Positions 44,304-53,122 of a stretch of DNA of 64,000 bases are shown here, piece by piece (positions within the stretch are counted from its first letter, which is position 1; the number at the start of each line of letters is the position of its first letter). The position numbers were made by a program, and so were the translations under genes. The notes under the pieces were generated by a model that was not told the origin of the DNA, made no database searches, and saw nothing but the letters and a program-made list of their open reading frames with translations. The stretch is from assembly GCA_020161835.1 (NCBI GenBank), contig JAIUNL010000004.1, forward strand, positions 1 through 64,000, read 5' to 3'. The stretch is from Bacteroidota bacterium (GTDB lineage: Bacteria > Bacteroidota > JABWAT01).

Positions 44304-45983
44304 CTATTCCAGGATCAGAACTTTATCCTTTCCTGCAGCAAGCGTAAATCCTTTCAATCCGGTAAATTCTGAAACTCCACCCGTTTCACAATCAAAGACT
44401 TGTCCCTTTTTCACATTGGATGAAACTGATAAATCCGTTTTCACTTCAGATTTACCCGGATTGTAAAGATAGACAAAAGTTTTATTTCCGGTTTTTACAC
44501 CATAAACCTGAATGTCCTTAACAGAACTTTCAACCAAAATCGACTCATAATTTCCCTTTCCGGCTGCCAACATCTGATCATGAATGGTTCTGACCCGTGA
44601 AAAATACGGCATCAATCCACGATTCTCAAAAAACTCCCACCACCAGCTCATCGGCAGGATCGGTGTTGGTGAAAACAAGCCGTACCACAATCCACGTTTA
44701 TAATCACTGTCAAGTTCTTCTGCGATGGTGTTGAAATTCTTATTCCAGTCCCACTCATAACCAAATTCACCTATAACGTAAGGTTTCCCGTGGTTTTTTG
44801 TGTATTCTTTGATGACCTGAGGTATGATTGTCGTGTTTTTGTAGATGTGCTTCTGGTTAAAATCCATGGACTTAATCGAGTTCATGCCGGCAACATCCCG
44901 GTGAGAAATGGAAGTGGTAACCAAATGCTGATACGGATCATTTGCCTCAAAATAATCACTCATTTCCTGATGCCAGGCAGTAACAGATTCATCTGAAATT
45001 TTGTCTTCGGGTTTACCGGCATACATGAGGTTATCAACTTCATTGAAAAATTCCCACGCACCAATTGACGGACTGTATCCCCATCTGGCAATAAGATATC
45101 TCAACCGGTTTTTATACTGTTCTTTCGCCTTCGGATGGCTGAAAAACTCGGCCGGGGTTTTTGCAAATCCGCCATTTTTCACATTATAATTGCTTTGTTC
45201 CCAGGTGTCGCCCAGGTAGTTGCCGTGTGCATCAATGGCCAGCATCACGTGAATTCCCAGTGAATCCATTAGATTAACCAGATGATCCATCCGCTTGATT
45301 CCACCCGGATTGAAATACTCGTCAGTATCCTGATACCGGTTCGTATTTTCACTGATTTTCTTGTATTCCAGCGGTAAATTCCAGGAGCACATCCAGGTTC
45401 TGAAAAAATTACCCCCATTTTTTGCAAGCAGCGGAAGCATATAATCGTAGTTGTACCGGGGTTCTTCATGCAATGCACTGAAGTATTTGTTGTCATCGGT
45501 TTTTCTGGATTCCCAGCAGATATTTTCACCGATTCCCCTGAAGATTTCACCATTGTCATACTGGAAAGCCCAGTCGGACTTCAACCGGAGAAATCCTTTT
45601 CCTTTTGAGGATGAAACCGAAAAAGTCCCGGCCGCGGAAGAATTCACAACTTTACCATCCTTCTTCAAAGCAAACTGATAGGAATAGCTTCCCGTTTCAA
45701 CCGGCGTAAACCGTGCCTGCCAGTTGCTTTCTTTCCCCGATTTGCCAGACACATAAAAACAGGGTAAAACCAGTTTTTTCCCTGAAGGGGAGGTGATCAG
45801 CATATCCAAAGCAATTTCAGCTGACCAAAACGGATTTGAGAAAGTTGAAGTTAAAATGACATTGAAATCAGTCCTGGAATACTGGTTTGGGTTGGCAGTT
45901 TTTTGTTTTACAGAAGAAATCTGAGCCTCTGTTGAAAAGGATATCAGCAAGGTCAGAAGAACAAAAAGAATCACTTTTTTCAT
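44304..45983 (-). CDS. Secreted DUF5060 / GH-A clan glycoside hydrolase
   Basis: The protein has 559 residues with a signal peptide (1-20, STEAQ). An N-terminal DUF5060-type beta domain (about 25-130, WQARFTPVETGSYSYQF) precedes a TIM-barrel region with the GH-A clan catalytic pair: Glu315 in WEFFNEVDN and Glu406 in YVIGEFGYE. A short C-terminal beta domain ends the protein. Related proteins act on beta-mannans or other plant or algal glucans; the substrate here is not fixed. It is the third glycoside hydrolase of the region and carries no T9SS tail. Confidence 0.88.
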   Translation of the reverse strand: MKKVILFVLLTLLISFSTEAQISSVKQKTANPNQYSRTDFNVILTSTFSNPFWSAEIALDMLITSPSGKKLVLPCFYVSGKSGKESNWQARFTPVETGSYSYQFALKKDGKVVNSSAAGTFSVSSSKGKGFLRLKSDWAFQYDNGEIFRGIGENICWESRKTDDNKYFSALHEEPRYNYDYMLPLLAKNGGNFFRTWMCSWNLPLEYKKISENTNRYQDTDEYFNPGGIKRMDHLVNLMDSLGIHVMLAIDAHGNYLGDTWEQSNYNVKNGGFAKTPAEFFSHPKAKEQYKNRLRYLIARWGYSPSIGAWEFFNEVDNLMYAGKPEDKISDESVTAWHQEMSDYFEANDPYQHLVTTSISHRDVAGMNSIKSMDFNQKHIYKNTTIIPQVIKEYTKNHGKPYVIGEFGYEWDWNKNFNTIAEELDSDYKRGLWYGLFSPTPILPMSWWWEFFENRGLMPYFSRVRTIHDQMLAAGKGNYESILVESSVKDIQVYGVKTGNKTFVYLYNPGKSEVKTDLSVSSNVKKGQVFDCETGGVSEFTGLKGFTLAAGKDKVLILE

Positions 45984-46070
45984 GGTGGGTCCTGGAAATT
46001 TAGTTTCAGAAAAAAAGGCGGAGCTAACCTTTATTTCAGAAAGAAAATTTCATGCCAGAGCGGAGGAAAA

Positions 46071-46377
46071 GGCTTAAGGGTTAATGATCAATGGTTAATG
46101 GTGAATGATTAATGTTTAAAACCTGGTATCCTGAGCGGGAGTCGAAGGACAGCATTTGGCGGGATGAATGAAATCGGATACTAACATCAAGGACTCTCAT
46201 GGTTGCACCTCATGAGGCTTCATGCAATTTCCAGCAGAGGGACACTGTCCCGACCCATTTGCATGCCCGTGGCGAAGCCTTGGGTAGCAATCCCAACAAG
46301 CATTGAATTTAAAGGTCTATATTCCCCTCCTTTTTAAGGAGGGGTGTCCCGAAAGCGTTCGGGACGGGGTGGTTTTG
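46071..46377. repeat. Heptad array and inverted words in a 525-bp gap
   Basis: The gap 45984-46508 has no supported gene. Heptads (GGTTAAT, GGTGAAT, GATTAAT) occupy 46071-46115. A CCTGAGCGGGAGTCGAAGG word follows at 46130-46150, and CCCCTCCTTTTTAAGGAGGG with GTCCCGAAAGCGTTCGGGAC at 46324-46370. A reading frame that starts here and joins the protease gene is translated repeat and was not used for the start. Confidence 0.75.
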
Positions 46378-46461
46378 TAATTTTAAAAACTCTGTACAAA
46401 AAAACCACCACATTCCTCTGTGAAAAACTCCTTTTCCTCTGGGGTTACCAACTTTTTGAAT

Positions 46462-46469
46462 TAATTTTG
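46462..46469 (+). promoter_or_regulatory. Bacteroidota -7 element of the M48 protease gene
   Basis: TAATTTTG matches TAnnTTTG and lies 40 bp upstream of the ATG at 46509, giving a leader of about 33 nt. The expected -33 TTG is not clear. Confidence 0.5.
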
Positions 46470-46508
46470 CATCCGTTGTGTTACCATCTCAACTTAATCC
46501 GGATTCTC

Positions 46509-47753
46509 ATGGAACTGAACTTATACTTTTACATTATCCTTATCACCATCCTCCTGGATTTCACCCTGAATCTCATCAGCGACCGGCTCAACCTTAAAGC
46601 CATGCGGGATGAAATCCCTGAAACCTTTAAAGACGTCTACCCGGAAGACGAATACAGAAAATCCCAGCAGTACACCCGGGAAACCACCCGGTTCGGACTC
46701 ATCTCTTCAACCTTCAGTCTCTTCATCACTCTCGGATTCTGGTTCGCCGGCGGATTCAATTTCCTCGACACCTTTATCCGGTCATTCGGCTGGACGGAAA
46801 TCCCAACGGGGCTCGCCTTTATTTCACTTTTACTTGTTCTGAAAATGATCATCGGCCTGCCATTCAGCTGGTACGGCACTTTCGTCATTGAAGAAAAATT
46901 CGGATTCAACAAAACCACCTACGCAACCTGGTTTTCTGATATGGCAAAAAGTCTGGCCCTGGGTGCAGCAATCGGGTTACCGGTTCTTGCGCTCGTCATC
47001 TGGTTTTTCCTGACTGCTGGTTCCTTTGCCTGGCTCTGGATCTGGATTTCGATCACGGTCATCATGCTGATCATTCAGTTTATTGCCCCAACCTGGATCA
47101 TGCCTTTGTTCAACAAATTCCTCCCGCTTGAAAACCTGGAACTGAAGTCCGCCATCCAAAACTATGCGGATTCTGTAAAATTTTCGCTGAAGGATATTTT
47201 CATTATGGATGGAAGCCGGCGATCTGCAAAAGCCAATGCATTTTTTACCGGATTCGGAAAGAATAAGCGGATTGCGCTTTTTGATACGATGGTTGACAAA
47301 CATTCCAACGAAGAAATTGTTGCCGTCGTCGCCCACGAAATCGGACATTACAAAAGAAAACACATCATCAAAGGCATGATCACCAGCATTTTGCAAACGG
47401 GTGTGACTTTATTCTTACTTGGGATTTTCCTGAGTCATGAAGGACTTTTTGCAGCTTTCGGGATGGAAAAAATGTCGGTTTATGCCGGATTAATTTTCTT
47501 CGGAATGTTGTTGGCTCCGGTTGACATGCTGCTTGATCTGATTCAGAATGCGGTTTCACGCAAGCACGAGTTCGAAGCGGATGAATGGGCGGTAAAAACC
47601 ACCGGTTCCTGGATTCATCTGGCGGAAGCACTCAAAAAACTTTCCCGTCAGAATCTCTCTAACCTGACGCCTCACCCGATGCATGTGTTTCTGCATTATT
47701 CACACCCACCCCTGAGTGTCCGGATTGCTGCCATGGAAAAAGTGAGAGTTTAA
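46509..47753 (+). CDS. M48 family CAAX-type membrane metalloprotease
   Basis: The protein has 414 residues from the ATG at 46509. Several membrane segments (about 7-25, 62-85, 100-120, 150-195, 290-340) surround the zinc-binding HEIGH motif (residues 276-280) and the downstream EFEADEWAV that gives the third ligand. This is the plan of Ste24/CAAX prenyl protease 1 homologues, which act on membrane or lipidated proteins. In bacteria the substrate is generally unknown; quality control is a possibility. It is transcribed alone. Confidence 0.92.
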   Translation: MELNLYFYIILITILLDFTLNLISDRLNLKAMRDEIPETFKDVYPEDEYRKSQQYTRETTRFGLISSTFSLFITLGFWFAGGFNFLDTFIRSFGWTEIPTGLAFISLLLVLKMIIGLPFSWYGTFVIEEKFGFNKTTYATWFSDMAKSLALGAAIGLPVLALVIWFFLTAGSFAWLWIWISITVIMLIIQFIAPTWIMPLFNKFLPLENLELKSAIQNYADSVKFSLKDIFIMDGSRRSAKANAFFTGFGKNKRIALFDTMVDKHSNEEIVAVVAHEIGHYKRKHIIKGMITSILQTGVTLFLLGIFLSHEGLFAAFGMEKMSVYAGLIFFGMLLAPVDMLLDLIQNAVSRKHEFEADEWAVKTTGSWIHLAEALKKLSRQNLSNLTPHPMHVFLHYSHPPLSVRIAAMEKVRV

Positions 47754-47799
47754 AGAGAATTGGGGTTTTTATTGCCGTCTGCTTTTTTCAAATCTTGTA

Positions 47800-48001
47800 T
47801 CCTGAGCTTGCCGAAGGGCGGCCACCGACGGATAGCTGACGGAATACGAAAAATTGGGATATCAAAATCGTCCGGGCATTATACCAGAAAATTCACAAAT
47901 CCATTCCCGGACGAAACGGATACAAGTTCAACCCCCTTCGGGGTTGGTGGGATTTCGAAAAAAAACGAATCCACCGGGTCGTTACCCGGGGCTATTCATG
48001 T
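47800..48001. repeat. Inverted words in the convergent gap 47754-48045
   Basis: The region carries a TGAGCTTGCCGAAGGGCGG word (about 47803), a hairpin with CAACCCC / GGGGTTG arms (about 47929-47947), and GTTACCCGGGGCTATTCATG near 47980, a relative of the word at 14420. No gene. Confidence 0.65.
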
Positions 48002-48045
48002 TAAATCCCATCCGGGATTTGCATTTCAATTAACCATTATCCCCG

Positions 48046-48990
48046 TCAATCCCCCCATTCCCAGCTAACACCGGATGAAAAACGTGTTTTTTCTTCGGGA
48101 GAGCCAGATGGACGTTGTGATGCAACAGGAGTTAAAACCGTCATATTCCACCGGAAAGCGTCCCACACCAGCTTTAAAGAGCCCTGCAAAAACAAACTGG
48201 AATAACCGGTATTCTCTACTTTTTTCCCGTTATTCCGGTCATATTCTGCAGTTTCAGCTCTGAGTCCGGCCAATCCGATAACAGCTGTTCCTGACGGATT
48301 ATCCCGATAAAGATCATGAGCTGCTGACAAAGATGAACTCAATGACGTTCCCATCCGTTCACCAAATCCGTTCGTCCCGTTTATTTTTCCAAATAAATCC
48401 GCATTGATTGTCCATTTTTCCACGGTCTGAATCCACACCAGATTAAGCGGAACATCCCAGCTGCCGCTTCCGATCTGCTGATCACCCGGTAGACGGGATC
48501 CGTTATCATCCTCCAGACGGTCATGCCCTGTTGGAAGCTGAAGCCCGGCGCCAATCAGAATAAACCGGAACCACGGATTACTATATCCGCCATCCAACCG
48601 GTAAACGCCCATCAGGGTCAGATCACCCGTCCAGGCAGTCGTAATGGTTTGATCTGAAATCATGCGGTTGGCCTGCCAGGGTAATGAAACCGACATGGCC
48701 CAATGATCAGAAAGATGGTAAAAAATTGAAAAATCAACGGTTGAACGATATTCCTTTGAACCGCTGGTTGTTCCGGGTGCACTGTGACTGATTTTAGCCA
48801 GCCTGGCCAATGAGGGTTGAATATGGGTTGTTGCATCCGTTACCGAGTGCTGAAACAGATAGGTCATTGCAATGCGGTTTTTCCCGGCGTAATACGGATT
48901 TATTCCGTTTACATTGTTACAGAAATCGCAGGAAAAACCGTTTTCTGCCCAAAGCAGCAAAACGAAAAAAGTAAAAAAAGTATTTTTCAT
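48046..48990 (-). CDS. CDxC outer-membrane beta-barrel protein of a copper-type module
   Basis: The protein has 314 residues with a signal peptide (1-20). The mature N-terminus starts CDFCN and continues with NPYYAGKNRIAMTYLF. It is then rich in alternating aromatic/polar strands (WAMSVSLPWQAN, NPWFRFILIGAGLQLPTGHD) typical of an outer-membrane barrel or transporter-like protein. In Bacteroidota, similar proteins with an N-terminal CDxCxC are found near MbnP-like and CCP-like genes. It follows the peroxidase gene by 7 bp, so it is the last gene of the operon. A role in metal uptake or export is likely but not shown. Confidence 0.72.
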   Translation of the reverse strand: MKNTFFTFFVLLLWAENGFSCDFCNNVNGINPYYAGKNRIAMTYLFQHSVTDATTHIQPSLARLAKISHSAPGTTSGSKEYRSTVDFSIFYHLSDHWAMSVSLPWQANRMISDQTITTAWTGDLTLMGVYRLDGGYSNPWFRFILIGAGLQLPTGHDRLEDDNGSRLPGDQQIGSGSWDVPLNLVWIQTVEKWTINADLFGKINGTNGFGERMGTSLSSSLSAAHDLYRDNPSGTAVIGLAGLRAETAEYDRNNGKKVENTGYSSLFLQGSLKLVWDAFRWNMTVLTPVASQRPSGSPEEKTRFSSGVSWEWGD

Positions 48991-48997
48991 GTTTGAG

Positions 48998-50047
48998 TTA
49001 ATTTCCTGTGGTTACAGGGTTAAAAGGATCCGAAAATTCCGGATTCCGGATAAAGGACGTATCCGTCAGCGAATTGAGAAATTGAATCAGATCACTGATG
49101 TCCTGTTCAGACAATCCCAACGGACGCATCAGAATATCTGCATTCGGATGTCCTTTTCCACCGGCATTATAATTCCGGATGACTTCGTCAAGAGTTTGAT
49201 AACTGCCATTGTGCATGTAAGGTGCGGTCAGGGCAATATTCCGGAGTGTCGGAGTTTTAAATTTCCCGATATCTGAATCCCTGCTGGTCAAAAGATACCT
49301 GCCTGCATCTTCATAAACTGAGGCATTGCTGTTGTTATGAAAATTCTGATCGGTGAAATTGAATCCGCCATGACAGTGAAAACAATCTGCAGTTTCCCCG
49401 AAAAACAGGTCAAATCCTCTTTTTGCTTCCGAAGAAAGTATATTCGGTTCACCACGGTTCCACTTGTCAAATTCAGAATTGCCGGTGATCAGATACCGCT
49501 CAAAAGCTGAAATGGATTTGGTAATCCGCTCCATTGTTACATCCTTTGAACCCCACGCTTTTTCAAAAAGTGCAGGATAAACCGGATCCATGGCAAGTCT
49601 CATCATGAGTGTATCGGTGTGGATGTTGAATTCAACCGGATTCACAATCGGTGCAAGAACCTGCTTTTCGAGAGATTCCACGCCACCTTCCCACAGCAGA
49701 AAGGGTTGATAAGCCACATTTGATAATCCGGGTGCATTTCGTTTCCCCGTCAAACCGTGAAATCCCTTACTTACAGCATTTCCACCATCGGCAAATCCGT
49801 TTGCCTGCTGATGACACGATCCGCACGATACCGACTGATCAGCAGAAAACTTCCTGTCGTAAAACAGCCGTCGACCCAGTTCAAATTTTTCCAGGGTCAT
49901 CGGGTTATCAGCCGGAATCGGAACTGCCGGAAAGTCTCTGGGCACATCAGGCGGATGGGGAGTCGGGCCGGAGCCGTCTTCCACATCAACCCCACAACCG
50001 GTCAGGAAAAATATCCCGACCGGCAGCAGAAACCAGTTCAACTTCAT
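48998..50047 (-). CDS. Diheme cytochrome c peroxidase / MauG-like lipoprotein
   Basis: The protein has 349 residues. A signal peptide ends in the lipobox LTGC (Cys18). Two heme c motifs are present: CGSCH (75-79) and CFHCH (222-226). FKTPTLRNIALTAPYMHNGS is typical of the bacterial CCP/MauG family. The gene overlaps the end of the MbnP-like gene by 4 bp. In methanotrophs the MbnP partner MbnH, a MauG-type diheme enzyme, oxidises a tryptophan of MbnP; the pairing here suggests the same role rather than only H2O2 detoxification (inference). It is anchored on the periplasmic side. Confidence 0.9.
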   Translation of the reverse strand: MKLNWFLLPVGIFFLTGCGVDVEDGSGPTPHPPDVPRDFPAVPIPADNPMTLEKFELGRRLFYDRKFSADQSVSCGSCHQQANGFADGGNAVSKGFHGLTGKRNAPGLSNVAYQPFLLWEGGVESLEKQVLAPIVNPVEFNIHTDTLMMRLAMDPVYPALFEKAWGSKDVTMERITKSISAFERYLITGNSEFDKWNRGEPNILSSEAKRGFDLFFGETADCFHCHGGFNFTDQNFHNNSNASVYEDAGRYLLTSRDSDIGKFKTPTLRNIALTAPYMHNGSYQTLDEVIRNYNAGGKGHPNADILMRPLGLSEQDISDLIQFLNSLTDTSFIRNPEFSDPFNPVTTGN

Positions 50048-50832
50048 TTACGTGAAAACATCAGGCTGGAATTGGCATAAATACGGTCCGCCAGATTTTT
50101 AGGTCCGACATGGTGAATCCGCTCAGCAGGATTATTCTTCGGACTCAGCTTGCCGGAAGGATTCAAACCGGTATCAAAAAGTTTTGAATAATCTGCAGAC
50201 ACGTTAAAGACATTGTCCTTCCCTGATTCAACAATAAAAGAAGTTTTGGTTCCTGTGAGGGAAGCAAGACGAACAGTCAGATTGCGGGTATCTTCGCCAA
50301 CATGCCAGCCGAAATTAATCGATTTACCGGCAGAATCGGTTTTTCCTTCAATCATGTGGAAAATGTAACCGGGATTCCATGACCAGTACATCCCTGAACT
50401 TGCACCCAATGGGGCTTTTTGAGTTGCAGCATCTTTATGATTATCAGCAAAAGGCACCCCAACATTAAACTTTAGGCCACGGTAAAAACCCGGAGTTGCT
50501 TCAAGTTCAAGGGTTACTTTTCCGTCAGCAGTGTAATCTGCTGAAGACAAATCTGCCATGTGGATGGAACCGATCGGGTGTTCAACGCCGAAAGAGTCAA
50601 CCAGGGCAATCTCAGAAACGTAAAACTTCAGGGTTGTGAACTGAACGGTATCCCCTGAAGAGGTATAGTACGGTGTGTTCAATGTCAGGGCACTTGAACC
50701 AAAAGCCCCTGAAATATTTAATACCACATGACTGTGGGTATGATCATCAGAATCTGACCCCGATGAGTTATCATCGCAGGCGGATAAAAAAGCAAGAACA
50801 GATAATGAAAGAACCAAATAGATCAATTTCAT
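50044..50832 (-). CDS. MbnP-family copper-binding lipoprotein
   Basis: The protein has 262 residues. A lipobox FLSAC (Cys19) is followed by a His/Asp-rich start (DDHTHSH) and then the MbnP pattern: LKFYVSEIAL, GFYRGLKFNVGV, GMYWSWNPGYIF (Trp150, Trp152) and NFGWHVG (Trp176-His177). In methanotrophs MbnP binds copper after its partner MbnH turns a Trp into kynurenine; several Trp are available here. The stop overlaps the CCP/MauG start by 4 bp. Probably anchored to the outer membrane or periplasmic face. Confidence 0.85.
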   Translation of the reverse strand: MKLIYLVLSLSVLAFLSACDDNSSGSDSDDHTHSHVVLNISGAFGSSALTLNTPYYTSSGDTVQFTTLKFYVSEIALVDSFGVEHPIGSIHMADLSSADYTADGKVTLELEATPGFYRGLKFNVGVPFADNHKDAATQKAPLGASSGMYWSWNPGYIFHMIEGKTDSAGKSINFGWHVGEDTRNLTVRLASLTGTKTSFIVESGKDNVFNVSADYSKLFDTGLNPSGKLSPKNNPAERIHHVGPKNLADRIYANSSLMFSRK

Positions 50833-50941
50833 AGAAAAATCCTGAATAAAAGTGTAAAATAAACCAATAACTGAGACTTCTGGAGTTCAGCTGGTTAAGA
50901 AATCTGACAAATTATTGTACCCCTCAAGAAATCTGCAAAAA

Positions 50942-50972
50942 TGTCATCCCGGACTTGATCCGGGATCCATTA
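50942..50972. repeat. CCCGGACTTGATCCGGG word upstream of the copper-type module
   Basis: A single copy of the dispersed word TCATCCCGGACTTGATCCGG lies in the 198-bp gap between the Cys-rich gene and the MbnP-like gene, so these two may or may not share a transcript. Confidence 0.75.
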
Positions 50973-51030
50973 CCCTGAATTCTCGAAGTATTTAAAAGTG
51001 CTTAATTAAACTCCGTCAATGAACCTGAGT

Positions 51031-51423
51031 TCAGGAAAGTAGTCTGGGTGGCTGGATTTCAGGATCTGACGGATGGAATATCAGTCGGTCGCCGAAAAGT
51101 GAAGTAAATGAGGTCTGATGATTGAAAGATAACAAATTGAGTGAAGATTTTGGGATTCCCGTTTCTTTTACGTCTTTGGATCCTTTTGAAGATGGGTCTT
51201 GCCGGGAAGCGGGAACTGAAGCTGAATCGGTTTCTTTTTCGATCTGCTTATTCAGATAACATTGTCCGTTGCAGTTCCGGACCACTTTTTCACAGGACGA
51301 GGCTGCAATATTTTTCCGGTTCAGTTCAAACAGCAGGGTCATCACCGCCTGTGCGTTCAGGTGAATCATCAGTGCTGCAAGAAGAATTCCGGATGTCCAT
51401 CGTGAAAGAGCAACAGAATTCAT
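51031..51423 (-). CDS. Small Cys-motif protein of the copper-type module
   Basis: The protein has 130 residues from the second ATG at 51423; the first, at 51468, would add 15 residues. One hydrophobic helix (WTSGILLAALMIHL) is followed by FELNRKNIAASSCEKVVR and CNGQCYLNKQ. The motif FELNxxxIA...C...CNGxCxLxKQ is seen in small Bacteroidota proteins near TonB receptors and MbnP-like genes; their function is not established to my knowledge. The three cysteines could bind copper or iron. It is the first gene of the module on the minus strand. Confidence 0.72.
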   Translation of the reverse strand: MNSVALSRWTSGILLAALMIHLNAQAVMTLLFELNRKNIAASSCEKVVRNCNGQCYLNKQIEKETDSASVPASRQDPSSKGSKDVKETGIPKSSLNLLSFNHQTSFTSLFGDRLIFHPSDPEIQPPRLLS

Positions 51424-51795
51424 AGGGATAAAAATACAACCAACTTCCAGCAGAAAACAATTTATCATTCAATAAAGTGAGGTTGCATTTTCTGAAAATT
51501 GCGTGCAATCCGCGGGAGGAAATCCCGGCTCCGCCCGCACTTCGACTCCGCTCAGTGACCAGATTTCCAGTTTCAATCAGAATGGTGATCGTGCGGTTTT
51601 TGATTGGTGGCTATTTTCCTACAAACAGACCACCCTTTTAACCCGCGACTGAAGGTCTTGGGCGCTGGGGGTTGCAAATCCAATTATCCGTCAGCTAAAG
51701 CAGACGGCAATAAAATTAACCATTAACCCTTAACCATTGATCATTAACCATTCTGTCTTCTGACTCCTGACTTCTAACTCCTGAATTAATCATAT
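51424..51795. repeat. Repeat-filled gap with heptad arrays
   Basis: At 51537-51560 lies CACTTCGACTCCGCTCAGTG. At 51714-51755 words of TTAACCA type and at 51755-51787 words like CTCCTGA and CTTCTAA follow in sevens. No gene is present up to the structured region that starts about 51820. Confidence 0.75.
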
Positions 51796-51863
51796 AAACC
51801 TGATTAATTCTCTAATCTAAACCCCTTGCGGATGATCAAAAATCGCCGTAATCTTGAATCAGG

Positions 51864-52008
51864 TTTTGACGTCGAAACCATTGGCAGGTAAACTAAACTG
51901 AGGAGGGTCTGAACTATCGCAAAACTACAACCCAACATAGCAAAGAGCCTTCATAACCGTCCCTGACGGTACTACTTTTGATAGCACATACGCGTCAAAA
52001 AGGTTTAG
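51864..52008. ncRNA. Candidate structured RNA of unknown class
   Basis: Nested complementary segments are visible by eye: TTTTGACG (51864-51871) with CGTCAAAA (51993-52000); inside it CTATC (51914-51918) with GATAG (51980-51984); and inside that a hairpin ACCGTC-CCT-GACGGT (51956-51970). CTAAAC (51893-51898) and GTTTAG (52003-52008) would pair across this as a pseudoknot. An intrinsic terminator follows on the plus strand (52017-52071). No landmarks of RNase P, tmRNA, SRP RNA or a common riboswitch were found. On the minus strand a short frame reads MKALCYVG, like an alcohol dehydrogenase start, so a gene remnant or a small transposon remnant is also possible. Confidence 0.4.
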
Positions 52009-52016
52009 CCTTTCGA

Positions 52017-52071
52017 AAACCCTGATCACCACCTGCCGGTCTGGCAAGGAAGAGGTCAGGGTTTCTTTTTT
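52017..52071. terminator. Branched intrinsic terminator after YgjV-type gene / candidate RNA
   Basis: AAACCCTGA (52017-52025) pairs with TCAGGGTTT (52056-52064), enclosing a smaller ACCT..AGGT and GCC..GGC stem. Six T follow on the plus strand and four on the minus strand. It overlaps the stop codon of the YgjV-type gene and can serve both that gene and a plus-strand RNA. Confidence 0.75.
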
Positions 52072-52702
52072 ATATGGGTTTGTAGTAGAGAGTCGGGTCG
52101 GCAGGATCAGGAACGAAGCCGATTTTTTGAAGATACGACTGGTGAACTTCAACGGTTGACCGGGTCACGAAGGAATGAAACCCCTGACTTTTAAAAGCCA
52201 GTCTCTGTTCGTTAAATAAGAAGGATGCATTTTTAAGATCCCGGTAATCAGGAATGACATAATCCAGCTCAATTTCAAGACTTCCGTTAGGCTTTGGCGT
52301 GTAGATAAAAAGTCCGACCGGAACCAGATTCCGTAAAATAAAAACCTTACTACCCGTTTCAACGGATTCAGTTTTGAACTGGGGAACATGTTTTCTGATG
52401 TCCTCCCCATAAAAATCAAGAAACTTCTGAATCAGAAACGAATTCCCTTCAGGAACCTGCTCCAGACTGAAAAAATCTTTCTTGCTTCTCATCTGAATGA
52501 TGTAATACATATCAATAACTGATATAAAGGCATTCAGTACAAACACCGGATAGGCGCCAACCAGCAACCCATAAAGGGCAAATGCACCGGCTCCCCAGAA
52601 ATTGACCCAGCGCAGATACCAGATGTTTTTCATCATGAGCGAAATGGCAACGAGAACCGATCCGACATAACCAAAAATTTCGAGAGGGGTTAATCCAAAC
52701 AT
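52070..52702 (-). CDS. YgjV-type membrane protein with C-terminal acetyltransferase-like domain
   Basis: The protein has 210 residues. The first 85 form three or four membrane helices typical of the YgjV/Imp-YgjV family (IFGYVGSVLVAISLMMKN, LRWVNFWGAGAFALYGLLVG, PVFVLNAFISVIDMYYI). Residues about 95-205 look like a GNAT-type fold (VFILRNLVPVGLFIYTP, LEIELDYVIPDYRDLKNASF), with the last strand carrying FVTRSTVEVHQSYLQKIGF. Function unknown. It is the last gene of a three-gene minus-strand operon with the two small genes upstream (10-bp gap). Confidence 0.78.
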   Translation of the reverse strand: MFGLTPLEIFGYVGSVLVAISLMMKNIWYLRWVNFWGAGAFALYGLLVGAYPVFVLNAFISVIDMYYIIQMRSKKDFFSLEQVPEGNSFLIQKFLDFYGEDIRKHVPQFKTESVETGSKVFILRNLVPVGLFIYTPKPNGSLEIELDYVIPDYRDLKNASFLFNEQRLAFKSQGFHSFVTRSTVEVHQSYLQKIGFVPDPADPTLYYKPI

Positions 52703-52711
52703 AAGATCACC

Positions 52712-53122
52712 TTATTCTTCACCAGGTTTATTCTGGGCTTTTTTGAGAACTTCACTTTGTACAAAATCACGAAGCGGTTGTGCAATGACTGAAACCCAAC
52801 CCGGTACACCACCCACAAATTTCACCCGCCGCAAAACCATCAGTTTCATCATTCCTCTTTTTCCTTCCAGCCATTCCAGATAATGTCCTTTTTCTTTCCA
52901 GACCATTTTGGGATGCGCTTCGTCAACACCGATTCTGAATTTGAGTTTTCCATGATCAACAAAAAGGGTAAAACCAATGATGGTGGGTGACATAACAAGA
53001 ATGGAAACGATATCAGTCTCTTTGAACATTTTGGATACACCTTCAACCTCATTCAGATGAAGGTGCATTTTTTCTAGGCAGGTCAATAATTGGGGTTCAG
53101 CTAATTCTTTGAGACTTTGCAT
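52712..53122 (-). CDS. Small cytoplasmic protein, possibly SCP2-like
   Basis: The protein has 136 residues with no signal peptide. FTLFVDHGKLKFRIG and KMVWKEKGHYLEWLEGKRG recall sterol-carrier (SCP2)-type lipid-binding domains, but the match is weak. Its ATG shares a base with the stop of the upstream gene (TGATG), so the two are co-translated, and the YgjV-type gene follows after 10 bp. Function unknown. Confidence 0.7.
   Translation of the reverse strand: MQSLKELAEPQLLTCLEKMHLHLNEVEGVSKMFKETDIVSILVMSPTIIGFTLFVDHGKLKFRIGVDEAHPKMVWKEKGHYLEWLEGKRGMMKLMVLRRVKFVGGVPGWVSVIAQPLRDFVQSEVLKKAQNKPGEE

Noticed and set aside
46344..46508. N-terminal extension of the M48 protease
   Set aside because: It translates the AAGGAGGGG and CCCGAAAGCGTTCGGG repeats; the family N-terminus begins at the ATG at 46509, and a -7 element lies between.
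51864..52008. tmRNA, RNase P RNA, SRP RNA or 6S RNA
   Set aside because: No tag reading frame, no GAGGAAAGTCC box, no SRP GGAA tetraloop helix and no paired 5'/3' ends were seen.
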